Both the position numbers and the translations under genes were made by a program. Shown one piece after another: positions 7,508 to 15,248 of a stretch of 20,908 nucleotides of DNA. The DNA lies in assembly GCA_002296285.1 (NCBI GenBank), contig DBHX01000008.1, forward strand, positions 1 to 20,908, given 5' to 3'. The stretch is from a bacterium UBP8_UBA817. GTDB taxonomy: Bacteria; Margulisbacteria; Marinamargulisbacteria; UBA817. Under the pieces are notes generated by a model. It made no database searches and was not told the DNA's origin. It saw only the letters and a list, made by a program, of their open reading frames with translations. Numbering within the stretch: position 1 is the stretch's first letter; the number at the start of each line of letters is the position of its first letter.

Positions 7508-7890
7508 CACAAAAATATGAACTATTTCGATTAAGGATTGGAACTGAGATCGTCGGGTACATGAAAGTACACGCCAATGGATTAAAGGACTTTTCAAATG
7601 ATCAGTTTTGGTGGACAAGCACACCCATTGAATACAATGCCAAAGATCAATACTGTGGTTTAAAAGATAAAGATAACCGCGCCCTATTTGAGCATGATAT
7701 TGTGGCCATGAGACGATCTGTTGGCCCAAAAAATAAAACCCCTGGAATTATACGATTTGATCAAGACCGTCAATCATTTCTATTCATTGCATTGGAAACA
7801 TTTCAAGAATATGAGCTTTTTGCAAATGAGCTTCCGTTATTTCATAAATCAGAACTCATGTTTTTAGGGTTTTCATTTGAGGAATCTTAA
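7504..7890 (+). CDS. YopX-like domain protein, function unknown
   Basis: 128 residues, starting in an ATGA overlap with the photolyase. The segment YCGLKDKDNRALFEHDIVAM matches the YopX consensus (Y.GLKD.nG..iyEgDiv), and the ordering WTSTPIEYNAKDQ before it and a beta-rich remainder fit the fold. YopX proteins are mostly carried by phages and plasmids of low-GC Gram-positives and have no established biochemical role. Here it is embedded in a chromosomal-looking run, coupled to a DNA-repair-type gene and overlapping the following DUF429 gene. It may be a domesticated phage gene; that is inference. Confidence 0.65.
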   Translation: MTQKYELFRLRIGTEIVGYMKVHANGLKDFSNDQFWWTSTPIEYNAKDQYCGLKDKDNRALFEHDIVAMRRSVGPKNKTPGIIRFDQDRQSFLFIALETFQEYELFANELPLFHKSELMFLGFSFEES

Positions 7891-8566
7891 ACCGATATTT
7901 GGTCTGGATGGTTGCAGACATGGGTGGACGGTTTGTCAAATTTTTAAATCAAACATCTCTTTTTATATTATGGATGACTTGGTTGGCTTTTTTTCAAATC
8001 AACCAGAATCTATTTTGATTGTTGATATGCCGCTAAACTTGCCTCAATCCATCAAAGATTATCCACGTGTGAGCGATGTAACTGCCAAAAAAGTTCTAGG
8101 AAAAGCCCACGCAAGTATCTTTTATGCCCCATTGGAAAGATGGCTGGATGAAAATTTAAAAACGATTAATCTTGAATGTGCAGCGTATCAAAAACCTAAA
8201 TTATCCATTCAAAGCTATAATTTATTCAAACATATAAAATCTATTCAAAAGATCAAAACATTACCGCACATATTATGCTATGAAAGTCACCCAGAATTAT
8301 TTTTTCATGGCCTCTCTCAAAGCTATCCAGACTCAAAGAAAACAACCAAAGGGGTTTATCAAAGATTAAACTTATTATCTAATTTGATGTTGCAATATGG
8401 GTTAAATTTTGATCAAAATGAACTCAATTCATTTTATAATTTTAATAAACGCAAATTAAATATGGATGATATTTTGGATGCATGTGCAATGGCGATGGCT
8501 GGTTATTTATTAAACCAGCCATCAAACGATACTAATTTAATAAACGAGGAAATTATTTTTAGTTAA
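7877..8566 (+). CDS. DUF429 family protein (predicted RNase H-like nuclease)
   Basis: About 229 residues. The N-terminus FGLDGCRHGW, then ILIVDMPLNL, KAHASIFYAP, CYESHPELFF, TTKGVYQRL and MDDILDACAMAMAGYLL follow the DUF429 order of acidic motifs, which has been likened to an RNase H fold with Asp/Glu metal ligands. TTG 7877 is the only sensible start before the conserved FGLDG strand; AGGG lies 7 bases upstream, and it overlaps the YopX-like stop by 14 bases. The gene looks more AT-rich than the photolyase. It ends convergent with the membrane protein, overlapping 8 bases. Enzymatic role unproven. Confidence 0.75.
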   Translation: MRNLKPIFGLDGCRHGWTVCQIFKSNISFYIMDDLVGFFSNQPESILIVDMPLNLPQSIKDYPRVSDVTAKKVLGKAHASIFYAPLERWLDENLKTINLECAAYQKPKLSIQSYNLFKHIKSIQKIKTLPHILCYESHPELFFHGLSQSYPDSKKTTKGVYQRLNLLSNLMLQYGLNFDQNELNSFYNFNKRKLNMDDILDACAMAMAGYLLNQPSNDTNLINEEIIFS

Positions 8567-8945
8567 ACCCTTGGCTTGCTAAAAATACACCAATGATTGC
8601 CCACGCCAATCCACTTAATCGATACACTAAATCATTCGAATTAATCATAGGCTTAAATATTTTTACAAAATTGTCAGTAATTAAACAACCCGCGCCTGCA
8701 ATAACGCCCCAATAACCGATTAGTGTTATAATAATTCGCCAATCGGCAACTAAAACATGGTGCGTTGCTAAAATAAATGAACCGATAAGCAAAGCTATTG
8801 TTCCACCAAACATCGCTCGGCGGCTTTCTACTAAAATATCGTTATACCAATGTCTAAACCGGTCTGGAGAAAGCAATAAAGCAATTCCCAATACGATAAA
8901 ATAAACACCATAAGCTCTTGAAAATAAATCTGTCATTAATTCCAT
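8559..8945 (-). CDS. Small membrane protein with about four TM segments, function unknown
   Basis: 128 residues from ATG 8945, chosen because AGGAGG lies 6 bases upstream; the frame extends to 8996 but that extension lacks support. Hydrophobic segments lie near residues 8-25, 46-66, 70-90 and 108-125, separated by short polar loops (SPDRFRHWYND, NFVKIFKPMIN). Many uncharacterised inner-membrane proteins share this layout. It is transcribed away from the 70-residue gene and toward DUF429. I do not recognise a specific family. Confidence 0.7.
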   Translation of the reverse strand: MELMTDLFSRAYGVYFIVLGIALLLSPDRFRHWYNDILVESRRAMFGGTIALLIGSFILATHHVLVADWRIIITLIGYWGVIAGAGCLITDNFVKIFKPMINSNDLVYRLSGLAWAIIGVFLASQGFN

Positions 8946-9078
8946 ATATATCCTCCTATATTCAGTATAGAAAAAAATAAAAAAAAAATCGACCATTGAT
9001 TCCTAAATTTAAAAAGTTAATAACATTATTTTTGTTTTCATCGATAATTTTCTTGGGGGAAAGGAAAGGATAATTAAA

Positions 9079-9291
9079 ATGAGAGTGTCCCCACAATTTT
9101 ACCCATCATTACAACAAGTGCAGGCAAATTACACACCTCAAGTGATGGAAAAGGGCATTATTTCTTATGCACCAAAATTACTTCCCATTAAAAAATCCAA
9201 GAAATCAGAATCTTCATTTCAACAGGAAGAGAAAGAAGACCCGGTTCACCTGAATCATGCCTTTCGATACTATGGAATTGGCCATCGATAG
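9079..9291 (+). CDS. Small orphan protein (70 aa)
   Basis: AAGGA lies 8 bases before ATG 9079, a convincing ribosome site. The protein has no membrane segment. It has a proline-rich N-terminal half, a basic central patch (KKSKKSESS), an acidic stretch (QQEEKEDP) and an aromatic/basic end (FRYYGIGHR), and looks largely disordered. It sits between the membrane protein and the broken YHYH gene. I do not recognise it. Translation looks likely from the ribosome site, but the gene is short. Confidence 0.5.
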   Translation: MRVSPQFYPSLQQVQANYTPQVMEKGIISYAPKLLPIKKSKKSESSFQQEEKEDPVHLNHAFRYYGIGHR

Positions 9292-9328
9292 TCTTTTGAT
9301 CGCATTGTTTTTATGACATACTAATTAC

Positions 9329-10164
9329 ATAAAAATACAATTACTGATAATGGCGTTTATCTTATTACTTTCCGCTTGCTCAGATACATCAGAAAGTTCA
9401 GATACTAGTGACACATCCCTTTCTGATATCACAGACAAAGTTTTTACCAACCGCTCAGCCAACTGTGCAGACTATGCCAACTCATTTACTTCATCGGTAA
9501 AAGACGTGAATAATAGCAATCAAGTATTTAACGGGAGCTTAACCATTTCTGTCGCCAATGGCGAATGCTCATTTGCAACCAATCAAATCCCAAACCACGA
9601 TTTCAACGATGTTGGTACCAAATTCGCAAATAATGTTGCCGAGGTTAACCATACATTTTCAGTAACAGCTACCCCAGAAGCGACTGGTTCAGTGACCCAA
9701 TTGTCCCTCAGTTATGACAATGCCATATTTTTAAATGGATCTAAACTCGATTTGTTAGCGGCCGCCTGTTATAACGTGGGCAATGGAAAGATACCAGTAG
9801 CACCACCACTGAATCCCCACTCATAGGCTTTGCCGCCGATGGGTTTCCAGTATATGGGCCATACTTTAATGATAATGGCACCATCCGAAAAGCCAAACCC
9901 TGCTATATTTTAAAGAATAGTGGTGGGGCACGATCAAAGCTATCCACAGAGCCAGATGCTGATTTTCCTGGGGGGACTTATGATGGCACTTACATTCAGG
10001 ATTATGTATTCAGTCAGGCCAATAAAGATGCGGGGACATGTGATTTGGATGAATGCAATGGCATGACCCATGATGGCGTTTATGGGTACTACGTTTCAGA
10101 CTCATACCCATGGGTATTAAAGTGTTTTAAAGGAACGCTAAATCGTTCCTTTAAAAAAAATTAG
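9329..10164 (+). pseudogene. YHYH-family lipoprotein, internally deleted with loss of the YHYH motif
   Basis: The 5' part (readable from ATG 9350) gives a lipobox LLSAC, a Ser/Thr/Asp-rich linker and a domain ending FLNGSKLDLLAAACYNVGNGK, then falls out of frame and stops at 9826. From about 9795 another frame carries SPLIGFAADGFPVYGPYF, NGTIRKA, GGTYDGTY, DLDECNGMT, GVYGYYVSDSYPWVL and KCFKGT, ending TAG 10162-10164. These are the two flanks of a YHYH-domain protein; the segment between them, which in family members holds the HNAH...YHYH signature, is missing. The true signal peptide probably began at the ATA codon 9329 (KIQLLIMAFILLLSAC after it), where ATG is expected. Known members are extracellular or surface proteins of unclear function. 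Confidence 0.78.
10126..10155. terminator. Perfect 12-bp inverted repeat, possible bidirectional terminator
   Basis: Arms TTTAAAGGAACG (10126-10137) and CGTTCCTTTAAA (10144-10155) flank a CTAAAT loop. It lies inside the last codons of the YHYH gene, at its convergent junction with the NYN gene. The U-tract is only three bases either way, so this is a weak intrinsic terminator at best, but the symmetry and position suit two-way termination. Confidence 0.5.
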
Positions 10165-10165
10165 C

Positions 10166-10630
10166 TTACTCTGACTCTTGATTAAATTCACTTAACCAAT
10201 AATTGATATGGTTATCTGAGATAATGGGTGATTTTTTCCCCTCATTCAACTCATTATTTTGACAAAACATGGTTAAAAACTGAGCTGACTCGATGGTTGT
10301 TACCTTTGCTTTTTTTGCATGAATTAAAATATCACGATCAGATGTAACGAGGATGATGTTTGATTTATCTTTTTTTGTCAGCACTTTTTCTTTAATGTAA
10401 TCATCAGCCGAGCGATTTCCCGAGGTATGAATAATGGTGATCCCAGGAAGTTTCTCACTCATTGGAAAGCCAACCAAGTTGTTTTTCCCATCAAAAATAA
10501 CCACCAAATGGTCCCCTGATTTTCGGTACTTTTGCAATAACTGAATGAGTGCTGTAATTTTATTTTTGTCCGCCAGTGAAATATGATTGGCCTGGCCAAT
10601 GACATTGTAACCATCCAAATAATACTTCAT
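10166..10630 (-). CDS. NYN/YacP-like nuclease domain protein
   Basis: 154 residues. A PIN-like NYN core is visible: YLDGYNVIGQ near the N-terminus (D6), VVIFDGKNN, SADDYIKEKV and IILVTSDRDI, giving the acidic residues of the metal site. YacP/Rae1-type proteins cleave RNA, in Bacillus on the ribosome. The ATG overlaps the M50 stop as ATGA, and it is last in the minus-strand operon. Substrate not inferable. Confidence 0.82.
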   Translation of the reverse strand: MKYYLDGYNVIGQANHISLADKNKITALIQLLQKYRKSGDHLVVIFDGKNNLVGFPMSEKLPGITIIHTSGNRSADDYIKEKVLTKKDKSNIILVTSDRDILIHAKKAKVTTIESAQFLTMFCQNNELNEGKKSPIISDNHINYWLSEFNQESE

Positions 10631-11337
10631 AGCAATAATTGAATTAACGGAATGCTAAACATTTGCAATACCATCGAAAACACCCCAAAAAATGATAAAA
10701 ATATGATGATCAACAGACCATATGGCTCCATCTTATCGAGAAATGAACGCCCTTTATAGGATAAAAATCGATACAACACCCGAGAGCCATCCATGGGGGG
10801 AATTGGAATCATATTAAATACGGCCAAAACAACATTAATGACGACACCATAGTTCAATAAATCAATGACCCACGGAGCTTGCTGCAATGTTAATGGTGAA
10901 AACTGAATCAACAATTTTAAAATCAAACTGCTCAGTACGGCTAAGCTAATATTCGATAATGGGCCCGCAATGGCCACTTTTAGCATGTCATGAATGGGAT
11001 GGTTGAGCTGTTGGGTATTGACGGGCACTGGCTTGGCCCAACCAAATAAAAACGGGCTGCCACTAACCACCAACATCAATGGCAAAAAGACGCTCCCCAA
11101 AGGGTCAATATGACGAATGGGATTTAACGTGAGCCGCCCTTGGAATTTTGCGGTTGAATCACCACACCATAAGGCAACAACACCATGTGCAAGTTCGTGA
11201 ATCACAACTGACATTAATAAAAGCAGGAGTCGACCCAACATCAACCGCTCCAGTACTAGAAAAAAATAAACAAAAATCCCAATAATCCCCCATTCAATGA
11301 GTGAATATCTACCAAACCGTTGGTGAAATAATGACAT
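10627..11337 (-). CDS. Site-2 protease family (M50) membrane metalloprotease
   Basis: 236 residues, multi-pass. The zinc motif HELAH is at 47-51 within a membrane helix, and the third ligand region NMIPIPPMDGSRV follows (D183). GWAKPVPVN and the IAGPLSNI segment are typical of the short bacterial M50 group without a PDZ domain. Such proteases cut transmembrane segments of regulators or signal peptides. The start lies 5 bases after the Xer stop, and the end overlaps NYN. The natural substrate is unknown. Confidence 0.9.
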   Translation of the reverse strand: MSLFHQRFGRYSLIEWGIIGIFVYFFLVLERLMLGRLLLLLMSVVIHELAHGVVALWCGDSTAKFQGRLTLNPIRHIDPLGSVFLPLMLVVSGSPFLFGWAKPVPVNTQQLNHPIHDMLKVAIAGPLSNISLAVLSSLILKLLIQFSPLTLQQAPWVIDLLNYGVVINVVLAVFNMIPIPPMDGSRVLYRFLSYKGRSFLDKMEPYGLLIIIFLSFFGVFSMVLQMFSIPLIQLLL

Positions 11338-11342
11338 ACTAT

Positions 11343-12197
11343 TTATGATAACGGATGACAGGCATTAAATACATTCCTTAACTTTGACTTATCCAAATGT
11401 GTGTATATTTGAGTGGTTTTAATTGACGAGTGACCAAGGAGAAGTTGAACTTCCCTTAGATCCATCCCCCGCTCAAGCAATGTGGTGGCAAACATATGAC
11501 GTAAGGTATGAGGCGTTAATCGTTCCACAATACCACAATGATATTTTAAATCGGCCAATACTTTCGTCACGGTTTGGCGTGTAATACTACGTCCTTTTCG
11601 TCCAGGAAATAGCCATTCACTTCTTGGATTTCTTAATTCATTTGACATATATGCATCTAATTTGGACTTTACAACTCTTGCCAATGGGACAACCCGCTCT
11701 TTATCACCTTTTCCTAAAATGACCATATGGTCTGAAAAAACTTTGCCTTGTTTCATTTGAACCACTTCGGATACACGACATCCTGAATAATAGAGCAGCG
11801 CAACGATGCATTGGTCTCTTAAAGGATGTCTTGAATGGGAAAAATCATGATTCTTCACTTGAATTAATGTGGACTGTCGAATGAGCTTGGGCAAATTTAA
11901 CGATGCATTGGTTTGAAAAACATCCCCAATGCTTGGAACATCTTGACCTTGTTTATGTTTTAAAAAATGAAAATACAATCGAAGTGATGACACCTTTCTC
12001 GACATGGACCGCTTGGTGTATTCATTGGTTGATAATCTATTTAAAAATGAGATGACGGCCTGCTTTGTGGGATTTTCACCGTTTAATGTTCGACAAAAAT
12101 GCTCAACGTCCCCAGTGTAGGCCTCAACCGTCAATTTTGATAAGTGACAGTCAATGGTTAGATAGGCTTCAAATCCGGCTCGATTGTAAATACTCAT
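11343..12197 (-). CDS. XerC/XerD-like tyrosine recombinase
   Basis: 284 residues. An N-terminal SAM-like core-binding domain (about 5-85) precedes the catalytic domain with R141 (GCRVSEV), K166 (KGDKERVVP), H230-R233 (PHTLRH), H256 (LLGHSS) and nucleophile Y265 (IYTHL); all are present. Size and sequence fit Xer recombinases that resolve chromosome dimers at dif, rather than phage integrases. The ATG lies inside the Nudix gene (29-base overlap) with only a weak GGGA upstream, so translation is probably coupled. No partner Xer or dif site is seen here. Confidence 0.9.
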   Translation of the reverse strand: MSIYNRAGFEAYLTIDCHLSKLTVEAYTGDVEHFCRTLNGENPTKQAVISFLNRLSTNEYTKRSMSRKVSSLRLYFHFLKHKQGQDVPSIGDVFQTNASLNLPKLIRQSTLIQVKNHDFSHSRHPLRDQCIVALLYYSGCRVSEVVQMKQGKVFSDHMVILGKGDKERVVPLARVVKSKLDAYMSNELRNPRSEWLFPGRKGRSITRQTVTKVLADLKYHCGIVERLTPHTLRHMFATTLLERGMDLREVQLLLGHSSIKTTQIYTHLDKSKLRNVFNACHPLS

Positions 12198-12705
12198 TTA
12201 AAAAATATATTCCCATAATGGTTTTTGCATCAATAATTTGCCGATTTTGAATCATATCCATTACGTCTTCCAGCGCGTATTGTTTTAATTCCATGTGTTC
12301 ATCGTCATCAAATGACGTTTCCCCAGCCATCAGTTCTTCGGCAATGTAATAGTGCATGTACTCATTGCAAAACCCTGGGGCCATGTACATTTCCCCCACT
12401 TTGGTTAATGTCTGAGCGCTAAATCCTGTTTCTTCTTTGAGCTCACGCTTGGCTCCGACCAATGGATCCTCTCCCGTTTCCAAACACCCCGCAGGGGCTT
12501 CGATAAGCACTTGGTCAACGGCCTTTCGGTACTGATGAATCATCACCACTTGATTTGGTGATTTATAAGGGATAATAGTGACAGCTGGGACATGATCAAT
12601 AATTTCTCGTGTGGTAATCCCTTTGGGACCTTCAACCGTGTCCACGCGTAAATTCACGACGTTTCCTTTGTAAATGGTTTCTGAACTCAAGGTTTTCTCA
12701 ATCAT
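12169..12705 (-). CDS. Nudix hydrolase, ADP-ribose pyrophosphatase type
   Basis: 178 residues. The complete Nudix box GX5EX7REUXEEXGU is at 73-95 (GCLETGE, then RELKEETGF), preceded by VMIHQYRKAVDQVLIEAPAG, the signature of the NudF/ADP-ribose pyrophosphatase group. It would hydrolyse ADP-ribose to AMP and ribose 5-phosphate with Mg. The ATG overlaps the YdcF-like stop as ATGA. TATACT lies 6 bases before ATG, but inside the upstream coding sequence, so it may be incidental. Nudix beside xer recurs in Gram-positive-like genomes. Confidence 0.9.
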   Translation of the reverse strand: MIEKTLSSETIYKGNVVNLRVDTVEGPKGITTREIIDHVPAVTIIPYKSPNQVVMIHQYRKAVDQVLIEAPAGCLETGEDPLVGAKRELKEETGFSAQTLTKVGEMYMAPGFCNEYMHYYIAEELMAGETSFDDDEHMELKQYALEDVMDMIQNRQIIDAKTIMGIYFLNEYLQSSRI

Positions 12706-13313
12706 ACATTTAGTATAGACGGGTTCAAAAAAACCACCAACCGATAAAACAAAAAGCGCGCTTTTTCTTCCAGGACATGCTGTGCCATATTATAATCTGT
12801 CCACCACCATTTATTGGTTAATTTATGCGGCGCGGCATTGATGTATATATCCACATCCGGAAATACCCGATTAAAGGTCCATCTGGCCCGTCCTGAATGA
12901 AAATCGGATGTTATGACCAGCAATGATTCTGGTTCAATATTATTCTCCATAAAATATTTTTTACTATGCAAGGCATCATCCAAGGTTGATTTGGATGTAT
13001 CAATTTTGATCATTGGGGCTTTTACCCCAAAGGTTTTTGCATATTTTGCCATATGATAGGCCCCTGGCTTCCCATAATTTAAAATCCCACCGGTCAATAA
13101 TACCGGAACAGTTGGGTACTTTTGATATACTTTTTCAGCGAAATATTGAACACGAACGCCGCCACCGCCACCTAAAATAACAACATAATCCGGCGGACTT
13201 TGAGTATGGCTCTCAAAAAAAATAATTTGTGATAAAAATAAGATGAGGATACACAAACAACCACACCCCATCATTACTAAATATTTAACAAGCCTTTTTG
13301 TTTTCAAACCCAT
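12702..13313 (-). CDS. YdcF/ElyC/SanA-family (DUF218) membrane protein
   Basis: About 203 residues from ATG 13313; an in-frame ATG at 13346 is also open but would overlap the divergent dehydrogenase start. One N-terminal membrane anchor (LVKYLVMMGCGCLCILILFL) is followed by the DUF218 domain: DYVVILGGGGGVRV, LLTGG, STLDDALHSKKYF, LVITSDFHSGRARW. Family members act in envelope integrity, and ElyC affects peptidoglycan and lipid-carrier metabolism. It heads the overlapping minus-strand operon. TATACT (13327-13322) lies 8 bases before this ATG. Confidence 0.82.
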   Translation of the reverse strand: MGLKTKRLVKYLVMMGCGCLCILILFLSQIIFFESHTQSPPDYVVILGGGGGVRVQYFAEKVYQKYPTVPVLLTGGILNYGKPGAYHMAKYAKTFGVKAPMIKIDTSKSTLDDALHSKKYFMENNIEPESLLVITSDFHSGRARWTFNRVFPDVDIYINAAPHKLTNKWWWTDYNMAQHVLEEKARFLFYRLVVFLNPSILNV

Positions 13314-13329
13314 GTATTTTAAGTATAAT
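13301..13329 (+). promoter_or_regulatory. Promoter of the glycan-cluster dehydrogenase
   Basis: TTTTCA (13301-13306), 17-base spacer, TATAAT (13324-13329), then 7 bases to ATG 13337. The same bases read TATACT on the other strand for the divergent ydcF-like gene, so the two -10 elements overlap. Both would give messages with almost no leader. Confidence 0.5.
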
Positions 13330-13336
13330 ATATGCC

Positions 13337-14659
13337 ATGTCGACAACTGTAAGAACTTATCAAGAAATTAAAATTGCTATTGAATTCAAAAACTTCACTT
13401 TAGGGGTTGTAGGACTGGGCTATGTTGGCCTTCCACTGGTCCATGAATTTGTAGAAAACAATATTTCTGTTATTGGCTTTGACATTTCTGAAGACAAGGT
13501 TTCCAAACTCAAAAAAGGCATTTCTTATATTCAAGATATTTCAAATGACCAAATCAAATCGTGCAATGCCACTGGCAAATTTACAGCCACAACAGATTTT
13601 TCAGAGTTAGCCCACGTTGATGTTGTTAGCATTTGTGTACCAACCCCGCTACGAAAAACCAAAGACCCGGACATGAGTTATATTGCATCCGCAGTGAATT
13701 CCATTTCAGAATATTTGCAACCTGGCCAACTAATTATTCTTGAAAGCACCACGTACCCAGGTACAACCGAGGAGCTGTTGCAGCCCATCTTTGAGAAAAA
13801 AGGGTTTACCATTGGAGAAAATCTTTATTTGGCGTTTTCACCTGAACGCGTCGACCCAGGAAATGCCTCTTTTTCAACTAAAAACACCCCAAAAGTGGTT
13901 GGGGGTGTCACCCCAAACTGTACAGAACTTGCGTGTTTAACCTACAACCATGCCATTGATCAGACAATCCCCGTCTCATCACCTCGAACGGCTGAACTTG
14001 TTAAATTGTATGAAAACACATTTCGCTCAGTAAACATTGCCATGGCCAATGAAATGGCTTTAATTGCTAATAAACTTAATATTGATGTTTGGGAAATGAT
14101 TAATGCCGCTGCCACCAAACCATTTGGCTTCATGCCATTTTACCCTGGCCCTGGGCTAGGCGGGCATTGCATTCCGATTGATCCCAGTTACCTCTCTTGG
14201 AAAATGAAATCACTCAATTACGATGCGAGGTTCATTGCTTTAGCGGAACAAATCAATACCAGCATGCCCAATTATGTCGTCAAAAAAATTGGCATTGCAT
14301 TAAACTCAATAAAAAAAGCCATTAATGGGTCCAATATTTTAATTCTTGGCATTGCTTACAAGCCAAACATTAATGATGTTCGTGAATCCCCAGCCCTGGA
14401 TATTATCAAACAACTCACCAAATTTGGCGCCAATATTTCGTATAATGATGACTTTATTCCTACCGTTTCAGTAACCAAAGAAATTACAATGAGTTCCATA
14501 AATCTATCCCATCTAAACTATAATGATTTTGACTGTGTTGTGATTGTTACCAATCATGGTTACTACGACATTGAAAAAATAGTAAGTAACTCTCATCTGA
14601 TTGTAGATACTCGAAATGCCACCAAAGGCATCTCCCAAGAAACCATTTTTAAAATATAG
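13337..14659 (+). CDS. UDP-N-acetyl-D-glucosamine 6-dehydrogenase (WbpA/WecC-like nucleotide-sugar dehydrogenase)
   Basis: 440 residues. I start at ATG 13337, which puts the Rossmann loop GVVGLGYVGLPL at about residue 20; ATG starts further upstream would run through the promoter. Catalytic C278 is in PGPGLGGHCIPIDP, the variant typical of UDP-HexNAc dehydrogenases (WbpA/WecC) rather than UDP-glucose dehydrogenases (GGSCFPKD). YENTFRSVNIAMANEMAL and GIAYKPNINDVRESPA are conserved. It would oxidise a UDP-N-acetylhexosamine to its uronate with two NAD+. The 3' end overlaps the convergent transferase by 11 bases. Confidence 0.9.
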   Translation: MSTTVRTYQEIKIAIEFKNFTLGVVGLGYVGLPLVHEFVENNISVIGFDISEDKVSKLKKGISYIQDISNDQIKSCNATGKFTATTDFSELAHVDVVSICVPTPLRKTKDPDMSYIASAVNSISEYLQPGQLIILESTTYPGTTEELLQPIFEKKGFTIGENLYLAFSPERVDPGNASFSTKNTPKVVGGVTPNCTELACLTYNHAIDQTIPVSSPRTAELVKLYENTFRSVNIAMANEMALIANKLNIDVWEMINAAATKPFGFMPFYPGPGLGGHCIPIDPSYLSWKMKSLNYDARFIALAEQINTSMPNYVVKKIGIALNSIKKAINGSNILILGIAYKPNINDVRESPALDIIKQLTKFGANISYNDDFIPTVSVTKEITMSSINLSHLNYNDFDCVVIVTNHGYYDIEKIVSNSHLIVDTRNATKGISQETIFKI

Positions 14660-15248
14660 TTTTTAATATTAATCCAATATCATTTAGAAAGGTTTGTTTT
14701 TGAATGTATTTTTTATATAGCGCCATCTTTTTTGGCATTATTTTTTCAATGTATGCCGTTTCTGAATCTTTATACTGGGATAATATTTCTTCTTCATTTC
14801 TAAACGCAATCGCGGCATTGTCTGTAATCCCTGGTTGTATGCTTAAAATAAATTCATACTCTTTCTTGTAGTGTTGGATGTATCTCATAACCTCAGGACG
14901 GGGCCCAACCAAACTCATGTCACCTAAAATAACATTCAATAACTGAGGTAATTCATCCAATTTATATCGCCTTAAAAACTTGCCAACTGATGTAATTCTA
15001 GGATCCCCTGAATACGTTACCAATTGATGGTTTTTAGCATCGTTCACAATCATGGATCGAAACTTAATCATTTTAAACGGAACAAAGTTTTTTCCGATGC
15101 GTTCTTGCTTAAAAAACACAGGTCCTTTTGATGTTATTTTAACTATGATTGAAATCAATAGGAAAACAGGACTTAATACAGAAAAACCAATCAGTGCTGC
15201 AATAAAATCAAACCAGCGCTTTCCGTATTGGCGGTATAAGTTAGACAT
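14649..15248 (-). CDS. Initiating phosphoglycosyl transferase (PglC/WcaJ-like sugar transferase)
   Basis: 199 residues, the small monotopic PglC form. One hydrophobic re-entrant segment (about 13-36) is followed by KGPVFFKQERIG, FKMIKFRSM, the catalytic pair D98-E99 in KLDELPQLLNVILGD, and MSLVGPRPE. It would load a sugar phosphate onto undecaprenyl phosphate to begin an oligosaccharide. The start overlaps the aminotransferase end by 8 bases, forming a two-gene minus-strand unit, and the C-terminus is convergent with the dehydrogenase. The preferred sugar is probably a diacetamido-bacillosamine-type UDP-sugar given its neighbours (inference). Confidence 0.92.
   Translation of the reverse strand: MSNLYRQYGKRWFDFIAALIGFSVLSPVFLLISIIVKITSKGPVFFKQERIGKNFVPFKMIKFRSMIVNDAKNHQLVTYSGDPRITSVGKFLRRYKLDELPQLLNVILGDMSLVGPRPEVMRYIQHYKKEYEFILSIQPGITDNAAIAFRNEEEILSQYKDSETAYIEKIMPKKMALYKKYIQKQTFLNDIGLILKTIF

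Noticed and set aside
7499..7729. Minus-strand open frame opposite the YopX-like gene
   Set aside because: No ribosome site or recognisable protein; it is a shadow of the plus-strand gene.
11343..12197. Tyrosine recombinase as a phage or island integrase
   Set aside because: Its length and motifs are Xer-like, it sits inside a housekeeping operon, and there are no tRNA, attachment repeats or mobile genes.
12706..12717. Separate promoter for the Nudix gene (TATACT)
   Set aside because: The hexamer lies in the final codons of the ydcF-like gene and translation is coupled by ATGA. The -35 (TTGGTG) is only moderate, so I did not list it as a feature.
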